From: Saprospiraceae bacterium
GTDB lineage: Bacteria; Bacteroidota; Bacteroidia; Chitinophagales; Saprospiraceae
Direction of reading: 5' to 3'
NCBI GenBank assembly: GCA_020627535.1
Contig: JAHDGU010000010.1
Coordinates: forward strand, 124,001 to 188,000
Length of the DNA stretch: 64,000 bases
Positions 17,855 to 25,816 of the stretch are shown here, piece after piece. Made by a program: the position numbers and the translations under genes. How positions within the stretch are numbered: position 1 is the stretch's first letter; each line of letters opens with the position of its first letter. The notes under the pieces are model-generated. The model did no database searches, was not told the DNA's origin, and saw nothing but the letters and a program-made list of their open reading frames with translations.

Positions 17855-20796
17855 CAGTGACACACGAGCAGGTCTCGATATTGCTCGAGAGATTTTATGG
17901 CCTTTCGGCCAAATGTACCAGACTCGGCGGAGAATATGATCAAAATTATCAAGTCTCTGATACACAAGAAAGTAAGAAGTTTTTGCTCAAAATAGCACCT
18001 GTCTTCAAGGATCTGAAATCTCTGCGATTTGAGACTGAAGTACAGAATATCATGGCACAAAAGTGTCAAGCATATCACATACCTAAGATACTCCCAAGTC
18101 TAGATGGAAAGCTGATCATCGAGACAATGTTGCATGATCATATGGTCGCCATCAGGCTCATCGAATGGGTAGATGGTGAGGTCCTCGGAAATATTCACTT
18201 ACGGACTGTGTCCATGCTTAAAAATTGGGGTGAGCTAGCGGGCATCATGTCCACCAAGATGCCAGAAGCACCGGCACAAAATGCAGCCAACCAGGATCAG
18301 TGGAATCTGGATCACTTTGATCAAAATGAGGAGCTCGTCGAGCTTATTGATGATCCTGATTTACAGCTTATAATCTCCTCATACTTCTCTCTCTTCAGAG
18401 ATCGCCATAGAGCTAGCTTAACACAATGCGAAAAAGGGCTCATTCATGGAGACCTCAATGATCACAATGTGTTCATTGATCCTGCATCCATTGATTGTCC
18501 GATTATTGGAGCCATAGACTTTGGTGATCTCATGTACACCAGTCTGATCCATGAGCTTGCGGTAACCGCGGCATATGCCATCATGCACTGCGAGGATCCA
18601 CTAGCAGCCGTGTCACACATGCTCCAGAGCTACACTCACTATAGACAGGCTACGGAGCTTGAATTGCAACTCTTGTATGGACTTATTGCCATGCGGCTTT
18701 GCACCACAATCTGTCATGCAGCTAAAAATAAAATAGATCATCCTGATCGCGAATATCTCCAGGTCAGTAACATACCAGCGAGAGACGCATTGCTCAAGTG
18801 GCATTCAATTTCACCAAAACTAGCATATTACAGCTTTCGGGAAGCATCTGGCCTTTCTCCGCTTCCGCAAAAAAAAAGAATCTTAGAACACATTCGCCGG
18901 ACACGAAAAGGTAACATTCTGCCTTATGAAAAGCTTGAGAATCTTTCAGCCATTCATCTCGGAATTGATTCTCATTTGCTAGATGAAAATGGTAGCCTTC
19001 AATCAGATCTCGCTGAGTATAAATTGAAAAAGGAATTGGGTGAGAAAACTGGCATTGGTGGATATGGTGAGATCAGAAGCATCTATGATAGTGAGCAGTT
19101 TGTCAGTGAAGGCCTGTCTGGAAGAAAATATAGAAGCGTCCATCTCGGACTAGATCTCTGGACCCGAGAAGGTACTGAGGTATATAGTCCCTTGGATGGG
19201 CGAATATATGGTGTCGCTGATCATCAGGTCCAGGGAGACTATGGAGGACTAGTTATCGTAGAACACAAGGTCGGTCAGGACAACTTTTTCTTGCTCTACG
19301 GTCATCTTGATCCGAGGAGTATATCTCGTCAAATCGGAGATGACATCAAGGCTGGAGAAAAAATTGCTCAGCTCGGTGCTCGATCGGTAAATGGCGGATG
19401 GGTACCTCATCTACACTTTCAGCTGATCTTGGACATGCTAGATCACAAAGACAATTTTCCAGGAGTTTGTGCGCATGAAGATCAGGCACTATGGAAAGCT
19501 ATTTGTCCCGACCCATGCGTATTTTTTCCAATAGAAGAAACGGAAAAAGAAGAATACTCCGTAGAACAATTACTGCAACTTCGTGGGCAGTATATAGGAA
19601 AAAATCTTAGCATCAGTTATGCCGATCCATTATACGTGCTTCGCGGTCGTCGAGAGTTTCTCATAGATCATAAAGGGCACTCATACCTTGATCTGGTCAA
19701 CAATGTGGCACACGTAGGACATGAAAATCCTCGGATTGTCAATGTCATTAAGAGACAAGCAGAAAAGCTCAATACCAATACGCGATATCTCCATCATCTT
19801 CTAGATTCGGCTTCGCGCAGATTGCTTGAGACGCTACCTGATCATATTACACGATGTTACTTCGTCAATAGCGGTAGCGAGGCCAATGATCTCGCACTAC
19901 GCATGGCAAGATGCTTCACAGGTTCACTCAAGACTCTTTGTCTGGAAATGGCTTATCACGGACATACTCAGTCCTTGATTGACGTCAGCGGCTATAAAAA
20001 TCAGCGAACTGGCGGAGCTGGATTCCCAATGCACGTTCAAGTTCTAGAAGTGAACACTTCCAGAGACCACGTACAGAATAAATTCCGCACGAGTAATTCA
20101 ATCGGTCAAACATTTATTCATGAAAGCATCTTGTCCTGTGCTGGCCAAGTGCCTTTGAATCAAGAATTCATTCAAGAAATATACCATCAAGTACATCAAA
20201 ACAATGGCGTCTGTATTGCAGATGAAGTACAGACTGGGCTTGGTCGTGTTGGCAGTCATTATTGGGCTTTCCAGCTCTATGATTTAAATCCGGATATCGT
20301 CACCATTGGTAAGCCCATTGGCAATGGTCATCCCATTGCAGTGGTGGCATGCTCAGAGAAGGTGGCAGAGGCCTTTGACAATGGCATGGAATACTTCAAC
20401 ACCTTTGGGGGCAACCCTGTCTCTTGTGCAGTAGTCAAAGAAATGCTTTCGATCATCGAAGAGGACGGACTGCTAGAAAAGGCAAAGGAAAAAGGACATT
20501 TTCTCAAAAAGGCGGTCGAGACCCTATCGCATAAATACACCATCATTAATGATGTGCGGGGTGAAGGGCTATTCCTTGGTGTACAAATGGGAGATGGGAA
20601 ATATCACTCTGCTAAAAATCTCGCCAAGCATCTCAAAGAGGAACTGCGACAACAAGGAATCTTAGTATCAACTGATGGGCCAAACGAGGACATATTAAAG
20701 ATCAAGCCACCCTTGGTCATCACAGTGGCAGAGTTGGATTACTTTGTCAGGACCTTGAGAAATATCCTTGCTCGTCCATACTTCAGTGTTCACTAA
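17845..20796 (+). CDS. Fusion: APH-type kinase, M23 metallopeptidase and class III PLP enzyme
   Basis: A 983-residue cytoplasmic protein (no signal peptide) with three domains. Residues 1-340 are an aminoglycoside-phosphotransferase fold with Brenner motif LIHGDLNDHNVFID (about 198-212) and IGAIDFGD (about 225). Residues 405-540 are an M23 (LytM) fold with apparently intact zinc ligands: His and Asp of HLGLD (about 433), YGHLD and HLHF (about 522). Residues 570-983 are a class III aminotransferase fold with YFVNSGSEANDLALR, MAYHGHT, CIADEVQTGLGR and the PLP Lys823 in TIGKPIGNG. The first and third domains resemble hydroxylysine kinase and the phospho-lyases (ETNPPL/PHYKPL) that eliminate phosphate from phosphorylated amino alcohols; I infer a two-step degradation of an amino alcohol. 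The M23 role is unclear. The start overlaps the thioesterase gene. Confidence 0.92.
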   Translation: MGVAVTHEQVSILLERFYGLSAKCTRLGGEYDQNYQVSDTQESKKFLLKIAPVFKDLKSLRFETEVQNIMAQKCQAYHIPKILPSLDGKLIIETMLHDHMVAIRLIEWVDGEVLGNIHLRTVSMLKNWGELAGIMSTKMPEAPAQNAANQDQWNLDHFDQNEELVELIDDPDLQLIISSYFSLFRDRHRASLTQCEKGLIHGDLNDHNVFIDPASIDCPIIGAIDFGDLMYTSLIHELAVTAAYAIMHCEDPLAAVSHMLQSYTHYRQATELELQLLYGLIAMRLCTTICHAAKNKIDHPDREYLQVSNIPARDALLKWHSISPKLAYYSFREASGLSPLPQKKRILEHIRRTRKGNILPYEKLENLSAIHLGIDSHLLDENGSLQSDLAEYKLKKELGEKTGIGGYGEIRSIYDSEQFVSEGLSGRKYRSVHLGLDLWTREGTEVYSPLDGRIYGVADHQVQGDYGGLVIVEHKVGQDNFFLLYGHLDPRSISRQIGDDIKAGEKIAQLGARSVNGGWVPHLHFQLILDMLDHKDNFPGVCAHEDQALWKAICPDPCVFFPIEETEKEEYSVEQLLQLRGQYIGKNLSISYADPLYVLRGRREFLIDHKGHSYLDLVNNVAHVGHENPRIVNVIKRQAEKLNTNTRYLHHLLDSASRRLLETLPDHITRCYFVNSGSEANDLALRMARCFTGSLKTLCLEMAYHGHTQSLIDVSGYKNQRTGGAGFPMHVQVLEVNTSRDHVQNKFRTSNSIGQTFIHESILSCAGQVPLNQEFIQEIYHQVHQNNGVCIADEVQTGLGRVGSHYWAFQLYDLNPDIVTIGKPIGNGHPIAVVACSEKVAEAFDNGMEYFNTFGGNPVSCAVVKEMLSIIEEDGLLEKAKEKGHFLKKAVETLSHKYTIINDVRGEGLFLGVQMGDGKYHSAKNLAKHLKEELRQQGILVSTDGPNEDILKIKPPLVITVAELDYFVRTLRNILARPYFSVH

Positions 20797-20876
20797 AATC
20801 ATCACCACCCCTCTAAATCAATCATAAGAAAATTCACAAAAGAGACTGTAATTCATCAATACTCAAAAGACAGCAC

Positions 20877-21527
20877 ATAAAATATCTCATCATAGGAGCT
20901 AGCGGAATGATAGGCTCAGAGCTCGCCAATATTTGCCTTGCACACCTAGAGACCAGCGAATTGATCAGCCTAGTGAGAAAACCCTCATCAGGAAAGCACA
21001 ACAAACTCAATGAAATTGTTGTCACAGATTTCATGCAACTAGAAAGTATCGCTGAAGACCTGCGTAAAATCGATGCCATCTTTTGCTGTGCAGGCGTCTA
21101 CACAGGCAAGGTCGATGACGAGACCTTTGAATTGGTAACCACAAAGATTCCTGTCGCGCTTGCAGAACAGGTGTATGCCCACTCACCTGAGGCCAGATAT
21201 TGTTTCTTGAGTGGACAGGGCGCTGATCGAACAGAAAAAAGCCGCATGATCTTTGCTCGAACCAAAGGTGCTGCCGAGAACCAAATCTCTGCAGTTGGAC
21301 TCAAGAGTTTTCACACATTTCGACCTGGATACATCTATCCAGTGACTCCAAGAGACGAACCAAATCTGATGTATCGTGTCAGCAGGAGTCTCTATCCCGT
21401 GATCAGACTGATGGGAAAGAATATGAGCATCAAGTCGACGGAGCTGGCTCAAGCCATGTTTGAAGTAGGTCGCCATGGCCATGCAAAAGAAGAACTCGAA
21501 AATCGAGATATCTTGTCTATCATATAG
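20877..21527 (+). CDS. NAD(P)-binding Rossmann protein, HTATIP2-like short SDR, with ATA at the start position
   Basis: A 216-residue atypical short-chain dehydrogenase-like protein. The Rossmann nucleotide motif GASGMIG requires translation to begin before the first ATG (20907), which lies inside the motif. In frame, the codons ATA AAA TAT CTC ATC ATA GGA at 20877-20897 spell [M]KYLIIG, the usual N-terminus of the family, but with ATA where ATG is expected. No ATG, GTG or TTG lies between the preceding in-frame stop (20814-20816) and 20907. The rest is intact: FCCAGVYTGK, CFLSGQGADRTEKSRMIFARTKGAAE (a YxxxK-like region replaced by RTKGAAE) and a conserved C-terminus. Either ATA is used as a weak start, translation begins at 20907 without cofactor binding, or this is a young pseudogene. 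A relic of a paralog lies at 25.7 kb. Confidence 0.7.
   Translation: MKYLIIGASGMIGSELANICLAHLETSELISLVRKPSSGKHNKLNEIVVTDFMQLESIAEDLRKIDAIFCCAGVYTGKVDDETFELVTTKIPVALAEQVYAHSPEARYCFLSGQGADRTEKSRMIFARTKGAAENQISAVGLKSFHTFRPGYIYPVTPRDEPNLMYRVSRSLYPVIRLMGKNMSIKSTELAQAMFEVGRHGHAKEELENRDILSII
21423..21482 (+). repeat. 60-base segment duplicated at 25710-25769 (copy A, in the intact gene)
   Basis: Copy A and copy B (25710-25769) differ at four of 60 bases, all synonymous (CTG/TTG, GCT/GCG, CGC/CGA, GGC/GGA), so they encode the same residues, beginning MSIKSTELAQ. Both are on the plus strand, 4.3 kb apart, on either side of the phytase-receptor pair. Confidence 0.85.
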
Positions 21528-21552
21528 AAACTATCAGAACAATATTCCTCCA

Positions 21553-22704
21553 CTACCAATCCTGCTCAAAAAAAGAGTCTTGCATAGCGACAATTTTGAA
21601 ATTTTGATTGACAAGTTTGTCGCCGTCGTAGTTGAAACCATCTTGTGCGACCATAAGACCATAAGGAAAATCTGATCCCAGATCGACGGAAGTCGCATCG
21701 ATGCCATCTGTCTCCTCTGCACCATCAATGTCAGATCCTCCTTTGATCGTAAAACTCCCAAGATACTTATGGTCATCTCGGATATCAAAAACAGCATAAG
21801 AAAAATTCCCCTGACTACTCGCAAGTAAATATTTCTTGCCAGCTCTCTCATAGATAGTAAGTCCTTCAATATCGTATCGGATGTTTTTATTATTATCCTC
21901 ACGACTTGATTGAATCAATTTCGCCTTTGTACCGAGACTGCCGCCAGGAAACATCCATATCCCCAGATCCTCTTCGCCAATATAAATGACTGATGCATCA
22001 GAATCAAATACCATTCCTTCAGGCTGAGAATCGAGTGTGGTACCACTGAGCAACGTCAGGTAGACTGTAGAATCTGCAATACCCAGAGCATACTGACGGA
22101 CCATTCCATTTTTGGCATTGACATAGGCATAGTACTGATCGCCATATTGACCAAAACAAAATCCATACACATCATCCATACCTCTTCGACTAAGATCTAG
22201 GTGACCTCCATTAATGTGCTTAAGTGCTCCATTGTCATCAATAGCAAAAATTTCGAGAGACTGATTTGTCCGGTTGGTCCCACCTAGCAGATCATAGCTC
22301 AAATTTCCATGGGAAATCCCTTGGATCACGTCAATATTATTGATCCTACCTACAGGATAAAATGCAGACTCCTGACCTTGGAGATCATAGGCTACGATAC
22401 CTGCCCTTTTATTAGATCCATAGATCCTGCTTGCTTCTGGTTGCGTCGGATGAATCCAGATCGCAGGATCATCGGCTGCGTCTTCTCCCGCAGCAGAACG
22501 TACGGGTGTTGTCTCATAAAGTGGCGGGATCGTCTTATTAATCAGGCTCTGAGCAAGTAGCGCTTCTGCAAGTGCCAATGAGTCGTCGATGGCTTCTTGC
22601 CTTTCAGCAGGAATACTCTGAGCCTGCTTCGGCTTATTTTGCTGACAAGCCAGACAGCATACCCATACTGCTAGACTAGTCAATCGTATCAGAGAGATTC
22701 TCAT
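21553..22704 (-). CDS. Beta-propeller phytase lipoprotein (3-phytase)
   Basis: A 383-residue phytase of the six-bladed beta-propeller (BPP) class, which releases phosphate from myo-inositol hexakisphosphate in a calcium-dependent reaction. The signal is of the lipoprotein type (LTSLAVWVCCLAC, Cys about residue 20). The family core is clear: TTPVRSAAGEDAADDPAIW near the start, IYGSNKRAGIVAYDLQGQE, VGRINNIDVIQG, then EGMVFDSDASVIYIGEEDLG and YDIEGLTIYERAGKKYLLASSQG, and finally FPYGLMVAQDG. These acidic loops are the calcium and phosphate sites. The gene overlaps the upstream TonB-dependent receptor stop by four bases (22701-22704). I infer that the receptor imports phytate or the released inositol phosphates. 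Confidence 0.95.
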   Translation of the reverse strand: MRISLIRLTSLAVWVCCLACQQNKPKQAQSIPAERQEAIDDSLALAEALLAQSLINKTIPPLYETTPVRSAAGEDAADDPAIWIHPTQPEASRIYGSNKRAGIVAYDLQGQESAFYPVGRINNIDVIQGISHGNLSYDLLGGTNRTNQSLEIFAIDDNGALKHINGGHLDLSRRGMDDVYGFCFGQYGDQYYAYVNAKNGMVRQYALGIADSTVYLTLLSGTTLDSQPEGMVFDSDASVIYIGEEDLGIWMFPGGSLGTKAKLIQSSREDNNKNIRYDIEGLTIYERAGKKYLLASSQGNFSYAVFDIRDDHKYLGSFTIKGGSDIDGAEETDGIDATSVDLGSDFPYGLMVAQDGFNYDGDKLVNQNFKIVAMQDSFFEQDW

Positions 22705-25466
22705 TGTCTGAAAATATCATATTTCACTCCGAGATCTAGACGCACACCATAGTACTCCGCCTGCATCGTCCGATCAGCGATCCCTTGATAATAGCGCAAA
22801 GGCTGATTGAGGAAATTATTGGCATTTAGATATACGACCCAGTTGCTGTTGATGCTGTAATTCAGATTAAAATCCAAATAGGTGACCTGGTCATAGTAGC
22901 GATCCCCGAATGCTTCGCTTCCTACCTCATCCAGAAAATCACTGGCATAGTTAAAAGAAACTCTAGCCGTCAGCTTTTTGCTATCATAAGACAAAGAAGC
23001 ATTGAGACTATGCTCAGGAGAACCTGGTAAAGACAGATCCTCGTCCTCTCGACCTTCAAAGTTGAAATTGGAAATATCAGACTGTGTGAAGGTATAGTTG
23101 AAATACAGCCCGACTCCCTTGAGTGACTCAGAGATAAAATCCAGCTGTCGCTGAAATGCAAATTCTACACCAAAAAGCGTAGCATCGCCACCATTGATCG
23201 GCTGTGAAAGAGATGCCCAAGCTTGCCCATCAAACTCGACATCATCAAAGCTCTGTGTGACAATAAAGTCATCAATTGACTTGAAAAATACACCCCCAGA
23301 AACCAAACCAACATTTGCAAAATATTTTTCAGCCATGACATCAATATTGCTAGACAAGGTCGCATCCAGCGTAGGATTGCCAAGACTCAATTCTTCTCCT
23401 TCTTCAATCTGACGATATGGCACCAGATCAAAGTAATTCGGTCGTGCAAGTGTGTTAGTCCATGCGGCGCGGAGCACACTCGAATTGCCGATATTGTATC
23501 GCAGGTGAATGCCTGGGAGGAAATTGGTGTAGACATTTTCTTGCTCTGTTGTAGCGGTAAGCGTCTCCTCCTCGTCATCATAAACAAATCCCGAATAGTC
23601 GATCTGTGTCTGCTCGACGCGCACACCGACGAGTGCCTTAAATTTGGGACTGAACTCATGGTCTAACATCAGGTAGCTGCCAAATATTTGCTCTGTTGCA
23701 TCAAAGTTTCCTGCTAGCCCGCTAAGATCCTGCTCCTGCTCAAAACCAGATCCCGTGAGATCCAATCCAGCAAGATAATCAGCACTGATAAATTCACCTA
23801 CAAGATAGTCTCCCGCAAGAAAATCACTGCGCGTAAAATCTTCAAGATTGTTGAGCCCTTGATTAAATACATCATCATTGACTGGCTCATACTCATAAAA
23901 ATTATTGTCTCTCAATTTGTCCTTAAGGCGCACTCTGGTGCCAAATTTGAGAAGACTTTTATACTCACCCAGCCCTAGTGGCAGAGTAAAGTTGAGTTTG
24001 CTATTAAAATCTACATCCTCTGTATACTGAAACTCTTCAGTGATCTCGCTCAGCTCCCAAGCACTAGACGGACCAGTAAAATCAGTTTCCATAGCGCTGA
24101 AATTTGGGAAGCGCGAATCTGATAGATCAGCTATTATAGGCACAGTTCCGTCAGTAGCAATTTCGTAGTAGCGCTCATTGGGTCGATCTTCATTGGCCTT
24201 GCTGTATGCGCCAGACCAGTTGATTTGAAGCTTGCCAAAATTGTGATCTCCACGCAGGGAGAAGCTCATCATTTTCTGATGCTCGAGTCTTGCAGACTTC
24301 ACATCTTCCGTGCCTCCTTTGGTCTGCCGCTCTAGTTCGCCGATCCATTGATCGCCGTCTAGCTCGATATCTTTATAGACCGCACGATATCGATTTTCCC
24401 AGTCTTTTCGATCATTGTAAATTCCTTGAAGGACGATACTGTGATTATTATTGAATTTATAATCCAGAGATAGCGAATAGCTTTGTCTTACGCGTTGGAG
24501 ATAATACTGTCTGATCTGAAACTCCTCTGGCCAGACATCCTCGCCCTCGTCATAGCGATCATTGTCATTGGCATCATCATACGTCCACTCGGGCTCAAAG
24601 TTGTCGGATCCCAGATTGTTATCAAAATAGGAAGCACTGAGGATGTACCCCAATTTTTGATTGGCAGAGCGATTGCCATAGATGATGGATGTATTTAAGG
24701 TCGGTTCGGAAGCCAAAAAGTTGTACCCGCCACCCAGAGTTGCAGATATTCTCTCTGTAGATGGTGCCGTCCGTGTCACTAGATTGACAGAGCCCCCGAT
24801 AGCATCGGCATCCATATCTGGTGTCACCGCCTTGTTGACCTCTACGGTTTGTATCATATCAGAAGGGACCAGGTCCAATTGGATTGACCTCACCTCTGCC
24901 TCTGCAGATGGGATACGCTCCCCATTAATGGTTACAGAATTGTACTGCGGTGCGGTTCCTCTGATATTTCCAAATCTGGCTTCACCCTGGTCATACTGCA
25001 CATTGATCCCAGGCACACGCTTGAGTGCATCACCGATATTGGCATCGGGGAATCTTCCGATCTGATCAGACGCAATCACATTGGTAATGTTGTCATTGCG
25101 AAACTGCTGATTGATAGCCTTGGCCTGTCCTCTCAGCTGACCTGTCACGACGATTTCATTGAGACTGATCCCTGGCTGCATAGATTGCACGACCTCTATA
25201 GTCTTTCCTTCCTCGATATTGACGGAGATAGTCATGGTCTCAAAGCCAATAAATGACACCTGAAGATCATAGCTACCTACAGGTATGGCTTGGATACGAA
25301 AATTACCAGACTGATCGGTTACGGTACTTAGATCGCCCAGGTCTATATAGGCTCCCGGCAGAGGCAGATTAGATTCATCTAGAATCTTTCCTGAGAGATT
25401 ACCTGTTTGCGCTTGGAGCAAAATACCGAATGTACTGTAGAATAATAGAGTACAAATGCTTTTCAT
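22701..25466 (-). CDS. TonB-dependent receptor paired with phytase
   Basis: An outer-membrane receptor of 921 residues. ATG 25466 opens the signal peptide (MKSICTLLFYSTFGILLQA); an in-frame start 24 bases upstream is possible. Residues about 25-110 are a carboxypeptidase-like sandwich (LSGKILDESNLPLPGAYIDLG ... GSYDLQVSFIGFE). The plug (about 115-250) has NIGDALKRVPGINVQYDQG, FGNIRGTAPQYNSVTINGER and DADAIGGSVNLVTRT, a pattern of the Caulobacter-type receptor family. A short barrel-loop stretch (SDFLAGDYLVGEFISADYLAG) has a five-residue period like pentapeptide repeats. The barrel ends VKYDIFRQ. The four-base overlap with the phytase gene and similar pairings in other bacteria support a phytate-uptake system. 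Confidence 0.94.
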   Translation of the reverse strand: MKSICTLLFYSTFGILLQAQTGNLSGKILDESNLPLPGAYIDLGDLSTVTDQSGNFRIQAIPVGSYDLQVSFIGFETMTISVNIEEGKTIEVVQSMQPGISLNEIVVTGQLRGQAKAINQQFRNDNITNVIASDQIGRFPDANIGDALKRVPGINVQYDQGEARFGNIRGTAPQYNSVTINGERIPSAEAEVRSIQLDLVPSDMIQTVEVNKAVTPDMDADAIGGSVNLVTRTAPSTERISATLGGGYNFLASEPTLNTSIIYGNRSANQKLGYILSASYFDNNLGSDNFEPEWTYDDANDNDRYDEGEDVWPEEFQIRQYYLQRVRQSYSLSLDYKFNNNHSIVLQGIYNDRKDWENRYRAVYKDIELDGDQWIGELERQTKGGTEDVKSARLEHQKMMSFSLRGDHNFGKLQINWSGAYSKANEDRPNERYYEIATDGTVPIIADLSDSRFPNFSAMETDFTGPSSAWELSEITEEFQYTEDVDFNSKLNFTLPLGLGEYKSLLKFGTRVRLKDKLRDNNFYEYEPVNDDVFNQGLNNLEDFTRSDFLAGDYLVGEFISADYLAGLDLTGSGFEQEQDLSGLAGNFDATEQIFGSYLMLDHEFSPKFKALVGVRVEQTQIDYSGFVYDDEEETLTATTEQENVYTNFLPGIHLRYNIGNSSVLRAAWTNTLARPNYFDLVPYRQIEEGEELSLGNPTLDATLSSNIDVMAEKYFANVGLVSGGVFFKSIDDFIVTQSFDDVEFDGQAWASLSQPINGGDATLFGVEFAFQRQLDFISESLKGVGLYFNYTFTQSDISNFNFEGREDEDLSLPGSPEHSLNASLSYDSKKLTARVSFNYASDFLDEVGSEAFGDRYYDQVTYLDFNLNYSINSNWVVYLNANNFLNQPLRYYQGIADRTMQAEYYGVRLDLGVKYDIFRQ

Positions 25467-25515
25467 TGGTTTCGTTATTTTGACAGACAAAGCACGGCAT
25501 GTCTTCCTCTAGAAG

Positions 25516-25527
25516 AATTACGTAATT
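25516..25527. promoter_or_regulatory. 12-bp perfect palindrome upstream of the phytase receptor
   Basis: AATTACGTAATT is a perfect palindrome about 50 bases before the receptor start. It could be an operator for the receptor-phytase operon. A chance occurrence in A/T-rich DNA is possible. Confidence 0.3.
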
Positions 25528-25709
25528 GCTATCAAAATGTGAAGAAATCGTGATGCGACATACTCGGCACAGTATAGCTCTTGTCTTCTGAGACAGTCGA
25601 AATTCGCGACCATGATAAAACAAGTTATCACGGCAAAACATATTTGGATCAGCTCTATTTAGCTAAACTGAAAGAAGCTGGACATAGAGATCATTTTCTA
25701 GATTTAGCT

Positions 25710-25816
25710 ATGAGCATCAAGTCGACGGAGTTGGCGCAAGCCATGTTTGAAGTAGGTCGACATGGACATCAAAAAAAGAACCAGAAAATAAAGATATACG
25801 AGCAGTGATCAGCTGA
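25710..25816 (+). pseudogene. Relic 3' end of a second NAD(P)-binding gene (copy B of the repeat)
   Basis: The first 60 bases repeat the 3' part of the gene at 20877-21527 with only synonymous differences. Next comes a run of seven A (25771-25777). Read with one extra A, the frame continues HQKKEPENKDIRAVIS and stops at 25814-25816, which matches the ending HAKEELENRDILSII of the intact copy. As written, the frame shifts and stops at 25808. Nothing of the Rossmann half of the gene is present upstream. The relic overlaps the last eight bases of the hybrid sensor gene on the other strand. Confidence 0.75.

Noticed and set aside
17845-20796. Aminoglycoside resistance gene
   Set aside because: The kinase fold is fused to a PLP enzyme and matches amino-alcohol kinases by context; no resistance context is present.
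25500-25580. Insertion sequence end near the relic
   Set aside because: No terminal inverted repeats or transposase remnants; only a 12-bp palindrome was found.
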